From Chaunax sp. Z400 (Eukaryota > Chordata > Actinopteri > Lophiiformes > Chaunacidae), in NCBI GenBank assembly GCA_037577475.1, contig CM075192.1, forward strand, positions 12,619,908 through 12,683,907: a DNA stretch of 64,000 nucleotides, given 5' to 3'. Below the pieces are notes generated by a model. The model was not told the DNA's origin. It did not search any database and saw nothing but the letters and a program-made list of their open reading frames with translations. The position numbers and the translations under genes are program-made. Each line of letters begins with the position of its first letter. Position 1 is the stretch's first letter. Positions 53,217 through 64,000 of this stretch are shown here, piece by piece.

Positions 53217-56200
53217 AAAGAAATGCTACCTTAAGGCTGAAGAGAGTGCGTATAAGTACAGCTAGAGAGGAAAATACCTATATTTTTAATGGAACATCTG
53301 TGAAAAGGCGCCTCTTATTTTGTATATGTCTTGTCATTATTGGCAGAGTCATATTCTTACATTTCTCCCAGGGTGAGACAGATGGGAAAGATAAAAGCAT
53401 ATTACAAGAAGGGTGATTATCGCTCTAAATGACTTGCCATAAGGTTTGCTAGAAATTGATCTTGTGGCATAACCATTAGTCTTTGAAATGTTCTCCACTA
53501 TACAGTCGACCACATGAGCACCCGTAAAATCCTCTCTCAAAATGTCATAAATTGCGTCAGCAGATGAGCTGCACGGGAGCAGGACCGCTCTTAAGACAGC
53601 ATCCTGCCCGAGCGATTGGGTGGTAAGTGCACTTAGAAATCTCGTTCATTACATCGTGAATTATGTATTTGAGGGACGAAGGCCACGGGAGAAGTGGTTA
53701 TAAGATGCCTGTGGGTAGACTCGGGGGCCAATCACAAGAGAGAGTCATAGTCCTAACTCTAAACATCCACCAAGGACTCACATTAGTGACATGCCATTAA
53801 AGGCGAGATTAGGCCATTAACAAAGCACAGACACACCACTTCCTACTTATCTATCAACCCTTCCTAATGCAATTTGGTGCTTAATATTTTGGCAGTGACT
53901 TCATTCTTCTGTTTCCGCTGATACAACACCAGAGTCTCTGGGTTATGAATGAACAAAATAGATTTTTATATTCCCGGTCAGTAGGAGCGACTATTGGAAG
54001 CTAATGCGATGACCCTGTTTCTCAGGTAATAATCTAAAAAACTTCATCAATGCACAGAAATGTGCTTCCTCAGGTTCAAGGCAATTTCTTAAACATGAAC
54101 ATGGCCTGTGAGCAAATCACTACTTTATAGGGCAAATGGAATTATAACATTATTTCTAGCTATTTAAAATGGAACAACTGGGCATTGCCAATTTAAATAC
54201 CTCCGCTGCACCGATAAAACTTAATCTAATTAGGGTGATGACTTGTGCAAATAATCACAAAACACATATCTGGGTGCACTTTAAAACATTTCTATCAATT
54301 GAAACGCCAATGAAAATGGACATACTTTGTAAAAAAAACAGTGGCGACCTACAGTATTATCAGAATTAAGTATATACCGTAATCTCTTATTAAAAACTAA
54401 GACATTGAACTTTAGGCCCTAATCTATGGAAGAAAACTGCCATTCAGGGATCAATCTTTTCACTCTATTACCTTCAAGCAAAGAAGGGATGCCTGTAAAT
54501 TAGTTTATATGTTTTTTTTTTCAAATCACACTTTTGTGCAGAGGGTCACATGGCTGCGACCTATTAACACTCATTTCAGTTCATTTAGATATGTAGCTAG
54601 AAACCACTCATTTATTCTTAGTTATTTAAATGTGATGACCTTTTAATGTACCAAAGATCCTTTAACTTAATTATAAGTGGCGACTGTTACTTGAATTTGT
54701 CCTTCTTGTTCATGCCTGGTGGAGAGCTTGCATCCACAGGCAACAACTCACTTTCTCCTTACCTGTAGAGCTATTTGTCCATCTAGATAGTTTAGAGTTG
54801 CAGCGTTTTGGAGATAACAACTGCAGAGGTCGGCCTTCCAACAAATATAATGGAACATTTTGGCACTTTGCTTGCGGTGCTCAAGGAGCCGAAACAATGA
54901 ATAAAAAAAAAAATCGACAGTCTCACGACCCAGACATCTTATGAGCAGCAAATAACTACTTTCTATTTTGGAGTGAACTGCTCTTTCATCGTAGTTAATC
55001 GTGCATTTTTTGAAAACACCTCTTTCCATTGAGCAGCCCAGCAGCATTGACCTAGCACACTGTGCTAGTTTTCGCGGGAATAACACACATGATCAGATTT
55101 ACACCGTGGTATGTGTGCATGAAAGGCCAAACATGCCCTGGAAACACCCCCCTGCAGCTCTGATTCACGCTCATTGTGTGTATTCTCGGGATTCACCACT
55201 AGACTCACATTTCAGATGTGCCCATCTGAGTATAGCAGATAAAAGGTATCTGATCATATGGTTTCCAAGTGTTACTACTGGGATCGAGGTTATGTGGTGC
55301 TGATAAATGCAGTTTCCCAGAGTGTAGAACATGCTGTTTGGAAACTATTTTTTAGCCTATGTAATTAAAATCTTACTCTCGTTTCCTCCAGCAATCAAAG
55401 GGAAGTATAATCGCCCAATTAAGGCTTAAAATGCCACTTGTACTGACAACATAATAAATGTTTACAGCCTTATAAAATAAATGTAAAAGTTAAAGAGGTG
55501 CAGCAGATGGTGTGATACTCCACATGGAGCCTCTAACAGTGAGTAATGTTTCTCACTAATGAATATAGTGGCCTTTGAGTTACTGAAGAGTTTGAACTGA
55601 ACTTCCATAAATCAAAGTGCAAAAGAGGAATCCTCAGGTTGTTACAACATTCTCTCACCCTTCTCCAACCAGATGTGTTAATAGGCTGATTTAGAATATT
55701 CCTCACATATTCGAAACAACCTCCTTGACATCAAAGTGCTGATCGTTTCACTTGGGAGGCATCAGATCAGACAGGAGCTATCAGGGTTTTTTTTTTTGCA
55801 TACAAGCAATAAACCTAACAGCCTTGCTTGCCTAAAGCAACAGAGCCAAGTACTGTGGAGCAGGGCTGACTCCTAGGTTGAAGTGTCTGCTCTCTGCATT
55901 ATAGATTGAGCATCATGTCCAATCAATTCTATCATTAGCCAAAAGGGTCCTTGGTATTTAAGTCTGGAGCAGGCTGGAACAATGACTCAATTAATAAACT
56001 AATCAATCAACGGAAATTGAAATATAAATCAATCAATTCATTGTTTGTGTCATTTATTTATCTAGCAGTAATCTAAAAGAACAACGTTGGTGCCAACTTA
56101 CAAGTGTAAAGTCTTGCCACTTTTCTCTTTTCATTTAACGGCAAAGTGAGACGGATTTTTAATAATTTAAGGACTCAGAAAATAAGTTGATTGAAAAAAG

Positions 56201-56543
56201 GACAATAAAGAGATTATTTTGTAATGAAATATTCAATATACACATATGATTATTTAAGTAATCCTTTGGGCTGTGAAATGTCAGAAAATACTAAAACATA
56301 AATGGCCATTAGAATTTCTCAGAGCCCAAGATGATCTCTTCAAATGTCTTGTTTTGTCACACCAACAGTCGCAAAGATATTCATTTCACAGTACTTCATC
56401 AAAGCAGATGAATTTCCCCACTGTGGGACTAATAAAGGGATATCTCTCTCTTCACTGTCATATGAAAGAGAAATGTGACCTTGGACTCGAGACTCGATCA
56501 GAATTTCTGCATTTCTACTGATGGAAAAATGTTAAACATCTTT

Positions 56544-56574
56544 GAAGAAGAAAAAGAAGAAGAAGAAGAAAAAA
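56544..56574. repeat. (GAA)n microsatellite
   Basis: Interrupted GAA units. Confidence 0.85.
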
Positions 56575-56669
56575 CTAGCAATGTGCTCACATCACTTTTG
56601 GCTCTGGCAACATGACTATGTCCCTCTTATTTTGCGAAAGACATAACTGAATAGGTGATGAAAACAATT

Positions 56670-56830
56670 GTTAAGGCCCATTTATGCTCCACGTTAAAGA
56701 CGGATACGGAGACAGAGAGCTTTCCATTTATGTAGAGGGAGCATAAACGCGTCTTTAGTAGCAGCGCTAGCCAGGATCCATGAATATCCTCATGCTCAGC
56801 ATATTATGTGGCCAATCAGAGCCAAACAGT
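56670..56830 (+). repeat. possible decayed interspersed repeat
   Basis: CCATTTATGCTCCACGTTAA with the near-inverted GGGAGCATAAACGCGTCTTT some 80 bases on suggests an inverted-repeat relic. Class unknown. Confidence 0.4.
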
Positions 56831-57021
56831 GGGGTCAAGGTGACAACATCCATTGCAAAATCAGACTTTTAAAATAAATTCTTTTATTTTGAAATATTAC
56901 CTGAGCTGACAGCTGGAGATCCACTATTCACTAAAGTGCAATCAGCCTTTTGTTCAAGTAGCCTGTCTGTTTGTACCACAAGCACATCCTCTCCTGTAAA
57001 AGAGCCACCACCCAGCTCCTG

Positions 57022-57035
57022 CCCCCCCCCCCCCC
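57022..57035. repeat. poly(C) run
   Basis: Fourteen consecutive C residues. Confidence 0.9.
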
Positions 57036-57732
57036 ACAGCCCCCTTCAATAGGACTTTCTTTGAACATCTGCAGCCCATTGCTCCTGGGGGAGCAGTTTT
57101 GTTTACTACTACACTATCTGTATGGCAATATCATAGTTGCCGGTGTTGCCTGGGGACACAAATAAAATATGCCAGAACACAAACAGGTTGATGGTAAATT
57201 GAGACTTTTCTGCACAACAGAGCTGGAAACAAATCCATGCAGAGCCGTGAAAGACGGAGATGAATCAGCCCGAACACCACCGCCAGAATGCATCCACTCA
57301 TTAACCTTTAAATGCTTCATTACATTCGGCATGAGGACTAATATTTTCCCAACACTACGTTGTTGATTAATGGAAATAGGTGCAATAGATTTATTACCGT
57401 GAAATTAATGCAGAGCACCCACTCTGCTGTATCAATAATGCATGCCCCACAAAAAAACATCATATTAACAGGCAGATACTTTCATTTGTTCAGCAGATGG
57501 CTTGTGTCACTATCATCTGTAAATTGCCTCGGTGAGGCGGATACTTTCACATCAGTTGAGCAAAGAGTCATGTATGCTGTAGTTCACTTGTATAATGACA
57601 GGCCTGACCTTCTAACCCTTCACTGTGAAACAGTGCAAGCAGCGCTCCCCATTCCAATGAGCCAAACGGCCTGGTTGGTATTAAGAGTGCATGACAGTTT
57701 CAAATTGTGTCCTGCTTTAGTTTCTGGCTCTT

Positions 57733-57762
57733 GGGGTGAGGGGGTGGGTGGGGGTGGGGGGG
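57733..57762 (+). other. G-quadruplex motif
   Basis: Runs of 4, 5, 3, 5 and 7 G separated by T or TGA on +, satisfying the G3+N1-7 pattern several ways. It lies on the template strand of alcam. Confidence 0.8.
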
Positions 57763-59149
57763 TCCCTAAAGCCTCTGCTGGCTAAACAGAGCAGAGAGCT
57801 GTGGGAGGAATACGTGGAATGCAGATAAGACATACAAAGGATTATGTACCTGCTTGCACATCAAATCTGTGTGGTTTCACATTTAATACCCATCTGCTTT
57901 GATGAAGTACTGTGGAAGGTTGGAGACCAACATGTTCTGTCTTCCTCCCACTTTAGGACTTTCAGATTTTCGTGGCGGGACAACCACTAACTTGAAAAGT
58001 TCTGCTGGTGTGAACGCCGGCGGCATCGAGTGGTTTTTGCGCATGATGAATTTATGTAAAAGAGTTTGCTTCTGTGAAATAATCTCCAAAAGACAATTTA
58101 TCTATCCTCCTTTTTTCACAGACACATAACAGATTAAACTGTCACAACAAAACCAATCTTCCTCTTTTGCTTGTGTCTTTTGGTTCTCTAAAATGAGGCC
58201 ACCGCTCTCCGTTGGTGTCATTCAGCATATCACCCCTGTCGTGGGTACACAGGTCATTTAAGGCATAACAATTTCATTAGCAGCAGCTATTAAATTTTCT
58301 TCGCCCATCGTGTCATGAGGAGAAGCCATACATCAAGGTAAATGCTTTTAACCGTTCACTCAAGTGTTCCACATATTAAATCGCCCCCATTGTGCTTTTT
58401 GTCCTGTGTGGTGCATCTTGAACAGGAGTGGGAGGAGCCGGACAGTTCTGTTAGTGAGCAACACCTCACTTCAAACAAAACCTGTCAATAAGAAGAAGAA
58501 AAAAAGCCCGCACCTCCTTTACCCCTGATAGCAAGATAGCGGCAAAATATAAAAATATCCCGAGTGTGGCCTGAAGAACTCAGGAGTTAAAATCTCTGTG
58601 GGAATGTTCTACCCAGGCTATCGCCCTTCAAGCACACTGAGTCAACACACTGTTCGCAAAGTCCTCTGGAACAATGAGCTGCTTCTGCTGCTGGGTCAGA
58701 CAAAAAAACAGGAGCTCGAGGCGAAGGCTCCCCTGAAAGACCAGAAAAGAAAAATATTGTAACAGAACAAAAAAACACTGATAACTGGTAGAACCTTTAT
58801 TGTGACTAAAAGAATCTTAATTTTATTGGTAGAAACTATGCAGGTGCGATTTGAGAGGTGTTTATTTTACAAATCTTATCCTTTCAGTGGTTTCACTGGG
58901 GTATACGGTATATTTTTGGGGGAAAGAAATCTCTATATTTTTATAGCAGTCACTGTAGCATGTCTGACATTGTCTTGGTAGGTTTAACACTATACCTAAA
59001 GAATAAAAAGCATGAAATAGTAACTGAATAAATAAATAGATAAATAATTGCAATTTTTGGAACTTGTATGAGAAAAAGTGAAACTTTCAAAATAAAAAAA
59101 AAGATAAATGAAATGCTTAGAATTCCTCCAACTATAATCAGGCACCTCT

Positions 59150-59600
59150 CCAGAGATGTGTATTGTGAAAAAGTATTGAACAGTTTTCAAGTTATGTCTC
59201 TGTCACTAATTCACTAATTTCCATAAATTCAACCTGTAACCGTGGAAACAAAAAATCAAACAACCCCCCCCAAAAAAGACAAAAGTCCCTAAATAGCTAA
59301 ATATACCACATCAGTAAAAGGTTTCGTGAAAAAACATTGAATAAATGGGAATGGAAATGAAGCCAACCACCAGCATGAGTCTAAGTCCAAATTTTAACCA
59401 CAGAAAAAGAAAAAAGAAAAACGACAAAAATCCCTAAATAGCAAAAGAAAACAAAATCACTTCAGTACTTAACTGATGTGTGTACAAAGTTTCGAGAAAA
59501 AATATTGAACAGTTCTTGAGTTATGCTCTGGGAACGAAAAGTGACGGACACACGAACAAAACCCATTCCTATGTCCTCCTCCACCTCCTCACTTCGTTTG
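59150..59600 (+). repeat. tandem partial copies of an interspersed repeat
   Basis: The modules GGAAACAAAAAA / AAGTCCCTAAATAGC / AAAGTTTCGAGAAAAAATATTG / GCTCTGGGAACGAAAAGTGA appear two to three times in order, as diverged ~180-bp units. Related to 34010-34270. Confidence 0.6.
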
Positions 59601-60424
59601 ATATAAATGGATGGATGGATAATAAGCGCCCCTCCTCCATAGATTCTGGGTGGAGCACACTTGATGCCAAACCGAGAATTTTAATCTTGATATTATAGAG
59701 TAATGCAATAGTTTAGTCTTAATATCATTACATTTCACATTTTCACTTATTCACCAATCTAAATAATAATTTATCTATTAAATAAACTTGCGTAATCATC
59801 TTCATTTTCGCCATCACCCTGTCATTGGTACATATAAATGTCAGTGAAAGTGTCAGGCTCCAAATGAAAATGGGAAACATATGTATAATATCTTCCTGCC
59901 AGTCAGCGCCATGATGTTCAAAGCGAGAGAGATAACTCTCATGGCTGTTTGATGGTTGGGAGATAACTCGATGCATGATGTCTTTGACATTTTTATTCTA
60001 TCTTTTCCACCACTGAGCTGGATTAACGTGGTGATGTGATCAGCAATGGCATCTGTAATGATGTGAAGATACAGAGGACAATGGTGCAGCTGGGTGCAGG
60101 TGAGGCAATGCTAACAAGCTAAACATCGTCTGTCAAGGTGTGTTTACACGGCATGCAAAGTGAATTTTTCACATAGTGTGATTACACACCCTGCACACCC
60201 AAATTTTCAACTTGGCCGAGAAATATGCGTGACACTGTCACACGTCTGGATGTCTCAATAATGCTATCTTGAACTGATTTGTTGTATGAGGTCAGATACT
60301 GTAGGTAGAGTGAAAAGCAGATCCCGGTAACTTCACTGAACGCATCACAGATACTACTGGATGTTATGGGAGGCTGGTGACTCTCATGATCTCCTGATGT
60401 TTCCTCCAGCGTCACCATGAGGTC

Positions 60425-60620
60425 AAAAATGTAACTCGTCCAATGCTTTCCCCCACAGGGGGAAATTCGTTCTCTGCATTTGACTCATCCCTGAGGAGCA
60501 AATTGGAGTTCAGTGTCTTGCTGAGGATACTTTGACATGAAGACTTGGAAGGGCTGGGGATCCAACCAACAGCCTCCCGTTAGGACGACCGCTCTTTGAC
60601 CGCCCCTTTGAGCAACATGT
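60425..60620 (+). repeat. decayed fish interspersed repeat
   Basis: CAGGGGGAAATTCGTTCTCT, GCATTTGACTCATCCCTGAG and GGGGATCCAACCAACAGCCT match the order of a common fish repeat with a tRNA-like B-box segment. Confidence 0.55.
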
Positions 60621-62294
60621 TAATAAGAAACACAGTATATTCACTGAGGATTGATAGCTGAACAAATGCCACCCTGAGCAGGAATGTAACAAAGCTGTCC
60701 AATTGTTAGAAACCTACTGGGGGATGATATTGTGGCTGTGGCTGTGATGTTATCCAGGTTTGGCTGACTCTGTTTATAGATGGCATGATGGGGCAAGCCC
60801 TCCACAAAAAGACAGGTAATCCCGAGATTTCCTCGGGAAACAGCAGAAAATCCGCTTTGCCCTAAACATCCCTATCTTATTCAGTGTCAAACGCTTTGCT
60901 GTGCGACCCTGCGCGTTAAAATGAAATCATTTCATGAGGAAATGATGTGTCATCTTCTCTGTATCTCCTTGTATGGAAAGGAAAAATGAATGGTAGCATA
61001 ATGGGTTATGGAGTCTTCATTGGGTAAAAATGTAACACTGTAAAGTTCATTTAACAGCATCCTCACTCTAGAGCGACTCTTTATAGTCCCTTTTATAAGA
61101 CAAGGGACGCTTGTGAGTTTAGTATGAAACAGTCCTGGTTTTTTTGTGGGCCCACACCTGCAGTCGAGCCAGAATGAAGTCTAAAGGAATAAGACAATTC
61201 AAAAGTTAGTATTGAAATTGCACCAGTGTAATGTGTAATGCTTAGAGACTCTCCCTAGGAACAGGAGGCCACTTGACCTCTTGAGATGCCCTATTAGAAA
61301 AATAAGTATTGCATCCAATTACCAGACAAGCATCTCTTCATCTTCTGCGTATGGTCTGGCAGTGGAACACCTGAACACTTATCAGAGAAGCAGAGCACCT
61401 TATTGTAAAACATCTTTAAAAAAAAACACACGCCATGCATCAGCCACAACAACGCTACTGGGGTAATTACCATGTAAAGGGCCACCACTTGACTTCTTTG
61501 AATAAAAAGTAATGTTAAGTCTACTACTCCTGATGCTTGGAACAGGATATTTCTGAATAGCATATTATAATCTGCTCTCCTCACTTAATCATGTTATTTC
61601 AAAGAAGTTGCACTGAGGTCAAGGGTTCATGGACTGGACTGTAAAAATGTTTTGCCTTCAAAAAGGAAAATGGGGGTAAAGTGCTGTTGAGTGCAAGGAA
61701 CCCTTCCAGGCACGGTAAAATATTAATCTAACTTTCATTCATATACAGGGTGTCCCACAAGCGCCGGCAGAGTTTCCAACAAAGTTATCCACCATATTTC
61801 TGACTTCCTAGATCGTATAGTGAGGAAAATACAGCACATCAAGTAAAATGCATGCATTGACAGTTTGTCTTCCTGCTTTGCTGACCACATGATCTTACTG
61901 GACCAATGAGAGCACAGAAGGCAACTAGGTCAACGTCGTGACCTGATCCGGCCAATTGCTGAGCAGAATTTAGTTCGTTTTTTACTAAACAAAAGTTGTT
62001 TCTCTTCACCAAAAGACAAGACACTGTTGTAGATTCATCTACATACTTAGTTTGTTGTTTGTATTAATTTGATCTGATTTTTTTTTTTTAATTTTTGTAA
62101 AGATTCTCAGTTTATATTGATTGTTAGTATAATATGCTGGATTTGTCAGTACAATTTTATTTTGATAATTTTTTTTATTATTTTATAGAATGAATAATTG
62201 TGTAATTTATGAGAGATTTTGAAGATCAATGAATAATAAATATTCTGTATCTCATGATATAATTTTTCTGATAAAGGTTCATTTATACAAGGAG

Positions 62295-62480
62295 AAAGTA
62301 AAATCTTCGCCCTTCAGAATGCACCAGATGTCCCCAAATCACATCGGCGCATGCCCCCGGATGCCCCTAGCTGATGCGCGCCTATGGCGCTGCGTAACTC
62401 GTGCCTACAGACCTCAAAATAGGGCGTCCATCTAGATGGCATTGCTGGCTACTTTTTTGAAAAGCCGGCTACTCAAAAAC
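62295..62480 (+). repeat. GC-richer patch, probable repeat relic
   Basis: CTTCAGAATGCACCAGATGT, GCATGCCCCCGGATGCCCCT and the paired phrases CTGGCTACTTTTTTGAAAAGC / CCGGCTACTCAAAAACTTG stand out from AT-rich surroundings and resemble a dispersed fish repeat. Confidence 0.4.
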
Positions 62481-64000
62481 TTGTGGAGAACTCTGCATAT
62501 ATACAGTCAACATAGAATTAAATAGGTAATTAAAGGATAGCCTACTCCACATGGTTTTCTACATGTCACAGCATGACACCTCTCACCATCTGAAGTACCT
62601 GTTATATATTAACGTTATTATTCATACAGTTAAACTGTTTTGCATTTGAAGTACCACTTGGAGTGGCACATAAACATTTCAGCGATTTATCCATTATGTT
62701 TTGCAGCTATTTCAACTATTTAGTTTTAATATTTCACGTGGACCAAGCAGTCAGCCTATTGTTGCAGGTAGTCTGCTGCAAAAACATCAGCATCACACTA
62801 ATCTGTGATCCGATTTATTTGAACTTATAAGTTCTGCTAATTTATTGAGCAACTTCGCATTCTTTGCACATGTTAATACATACAGATTTTTAAAAAAAGT
62901 TACCAGTGACAGAAAAACCCTCAAACTGCATCCAGCATGAGAGAGCACATTTTAGACCTCTGTAAACGTTCAAGGGTAGTCCTAAGTGTATAGATAAATT
63001 GATGACCTAGAGAGAGCTGGGCCAAGCATTTAATTTTCTATCTCAGAATAACAGGCTTTTAATTCCAAACAGAGATATAAACTCCTGCTATTTCCTGTGC
63101 AAGAGTGTCTCCCTGAATGAGAACTCCTGTCTCCTGCAAGTTCAACTGAAGCAGCAGCATATAATCAAAGATCGCTTCGGGCAATGCAGACTGCTACTGC
63201 AGTATATGGGAGAAGGATAGTGGACATCAGTGCAACACAAAGAAGCAGCTTTTCAGATGACAAGAATGTGAATACTGAGGTCAAATGCAGACACAAGGCC
63301 ATTCTATTGAGTCCCAAAGGCAAGATGCAACAGAGATCTGTGTGATTTTTCATGAATAAAAAACTGCTAAACAGCGCCGGAGTGAATAAAGCAAGTTCTC
63401 AGTATTGCAAAAGAGCTTTGGACTTAACAGAGGATGATTCAGAAATGAATGGGAAGACAAAACTCCTTGTCATTTTCTAAGTTGGCCTGGGGCTGAACAT
63501 GAATGTTTCACCTTTTGCACAAAAGCTGGGTCAACCCAACTGACTTCCCTCAACCTTAAATAAAGTCAGAATACAGGTTTTATTCAATAGCGGCCTCCTG
63601 TCTTGCCTCTCGCCTATAATTGGGCATAAATACCGACTTTATGGGAGTGCAGGCATAAATCTTGGCTGCAAACTTCAATACTGAGCTGCATTTACACGCA
63701 AGAGCCCATGGTGCTGATACTGTTACTGCTTAGCTTTTGCTTAAACTATAACATGCAATTGAATAAGAAGTTATTAATTCACAAAAAAAAAACAAAGACC
63801 ACATAAGCACCCACCCTCTGGCTTTCCATACATATGTACCCCATTATTCCATTCCTTAAATATTCTCTGAGGACAAATGATTACCATCACAGTTAATGAA
63901 GCCTCAGAGAGCAAAGACTCTAAAGAGAATTTGAACAAAGATCCAGGCCCTGGTAAATATGGGTGTGGTCACAGGCTTTTCATATGGAGGAGAGATGCTT

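Larger units (their letters stand above)
44475..64000 (-). other. alcam first-intron region, no exon recognised
   Basis: 19.5 kb with no convincing coding exon on either strand, consistent with the very large first intron of ALCAM. It contains the repeats listed here and several repeat-free segments (for example 48780-49140, 53540-53870, 57165-57500, 58190-58345) whose composition resembles conserved non-coding elements. No signal-peptide-like frame with a phase-1 donor was found. Confidence 0.6.

Noticed and set aside
57360..57785. 141-aa open frame on +
   Set aside because: No domain, composition shaped by the G-rich tract at its end, no splice or promoter context; lies in the alcam first intron.

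Overview
This is vertebrate nuclear DNA, and the features point to a ray-finned (teleost, probably percomorph) fish. Genes are split into many short GT-AG exons. The proteins are clear orthologues of mammalian proteins, and the spaces between them carry relics of fish-type interspersed repeats. There are no prokaryotic operons, no CRISPR array and no phage.

Four protein-coding genes lie in the window, all on the minus strand. From left to right they are: (1) map6, the 5' part of a microtubule-stabilising protein (coding exons at 4168-4907 and 2937-3138; the remaining exons lie off the left edge). (2) thap12, a complete five-exon gene of 754 codons (6749-10169), a THAP zinc-finger protein with a domesticated hAT-transposase body. 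(3) dyrk1a, a complete kinase gene with eleven coding exons and about 743 codons (14865-20678), plus a probable long 3' UTR and non-coding 5' exons. (4) alcam (CD166/neurolin), with fourteen coding exons from the first Ig domain to the stop (33644-44474). Its signal-peptide exon is not in the window, so 44475-64000 is read as part of its large first intron. Exon phases were checked at each junction in all four genes.

Between thap12 and dyrk1a are two convergent proline tRNA genes, tRNA-Pro(AGG) on + and tRNA-Pro(CGG) on -, which are identical except for the first anticodon base. The thap12 promoter holds six CCAAT boxes in two groups of opposite orientation. The region upstream of dyrk1a is crowded with the short words AACGTT/TTAACGTTA and GCTAGC.

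The 23.5-31.9 kb interval and the alcam introns hold decayed repeats: a foldback element present three times, a solo LTR, a LINE 3' end, several tRNA-like or unclassified fish repeats, simple repeats, and a G-quadruplex motif. I found no unknown multi-gene system. The most noteworthy points are the tRNA inverted pair, the CCAAT array, a (CT)n microsatellite serving as the splice polypyrimidine tract of thap12, the loss of a canonical cysteine in alcam Ig domain 4, a 30-bp cassette exon in alcam, and lineage-specific changes in dyrk1a. The genes act in separate processes (cytoskeleton, transcription/kinase regulation, signalling, adhesion); their shared orientation gives no evidence of co-transcription.
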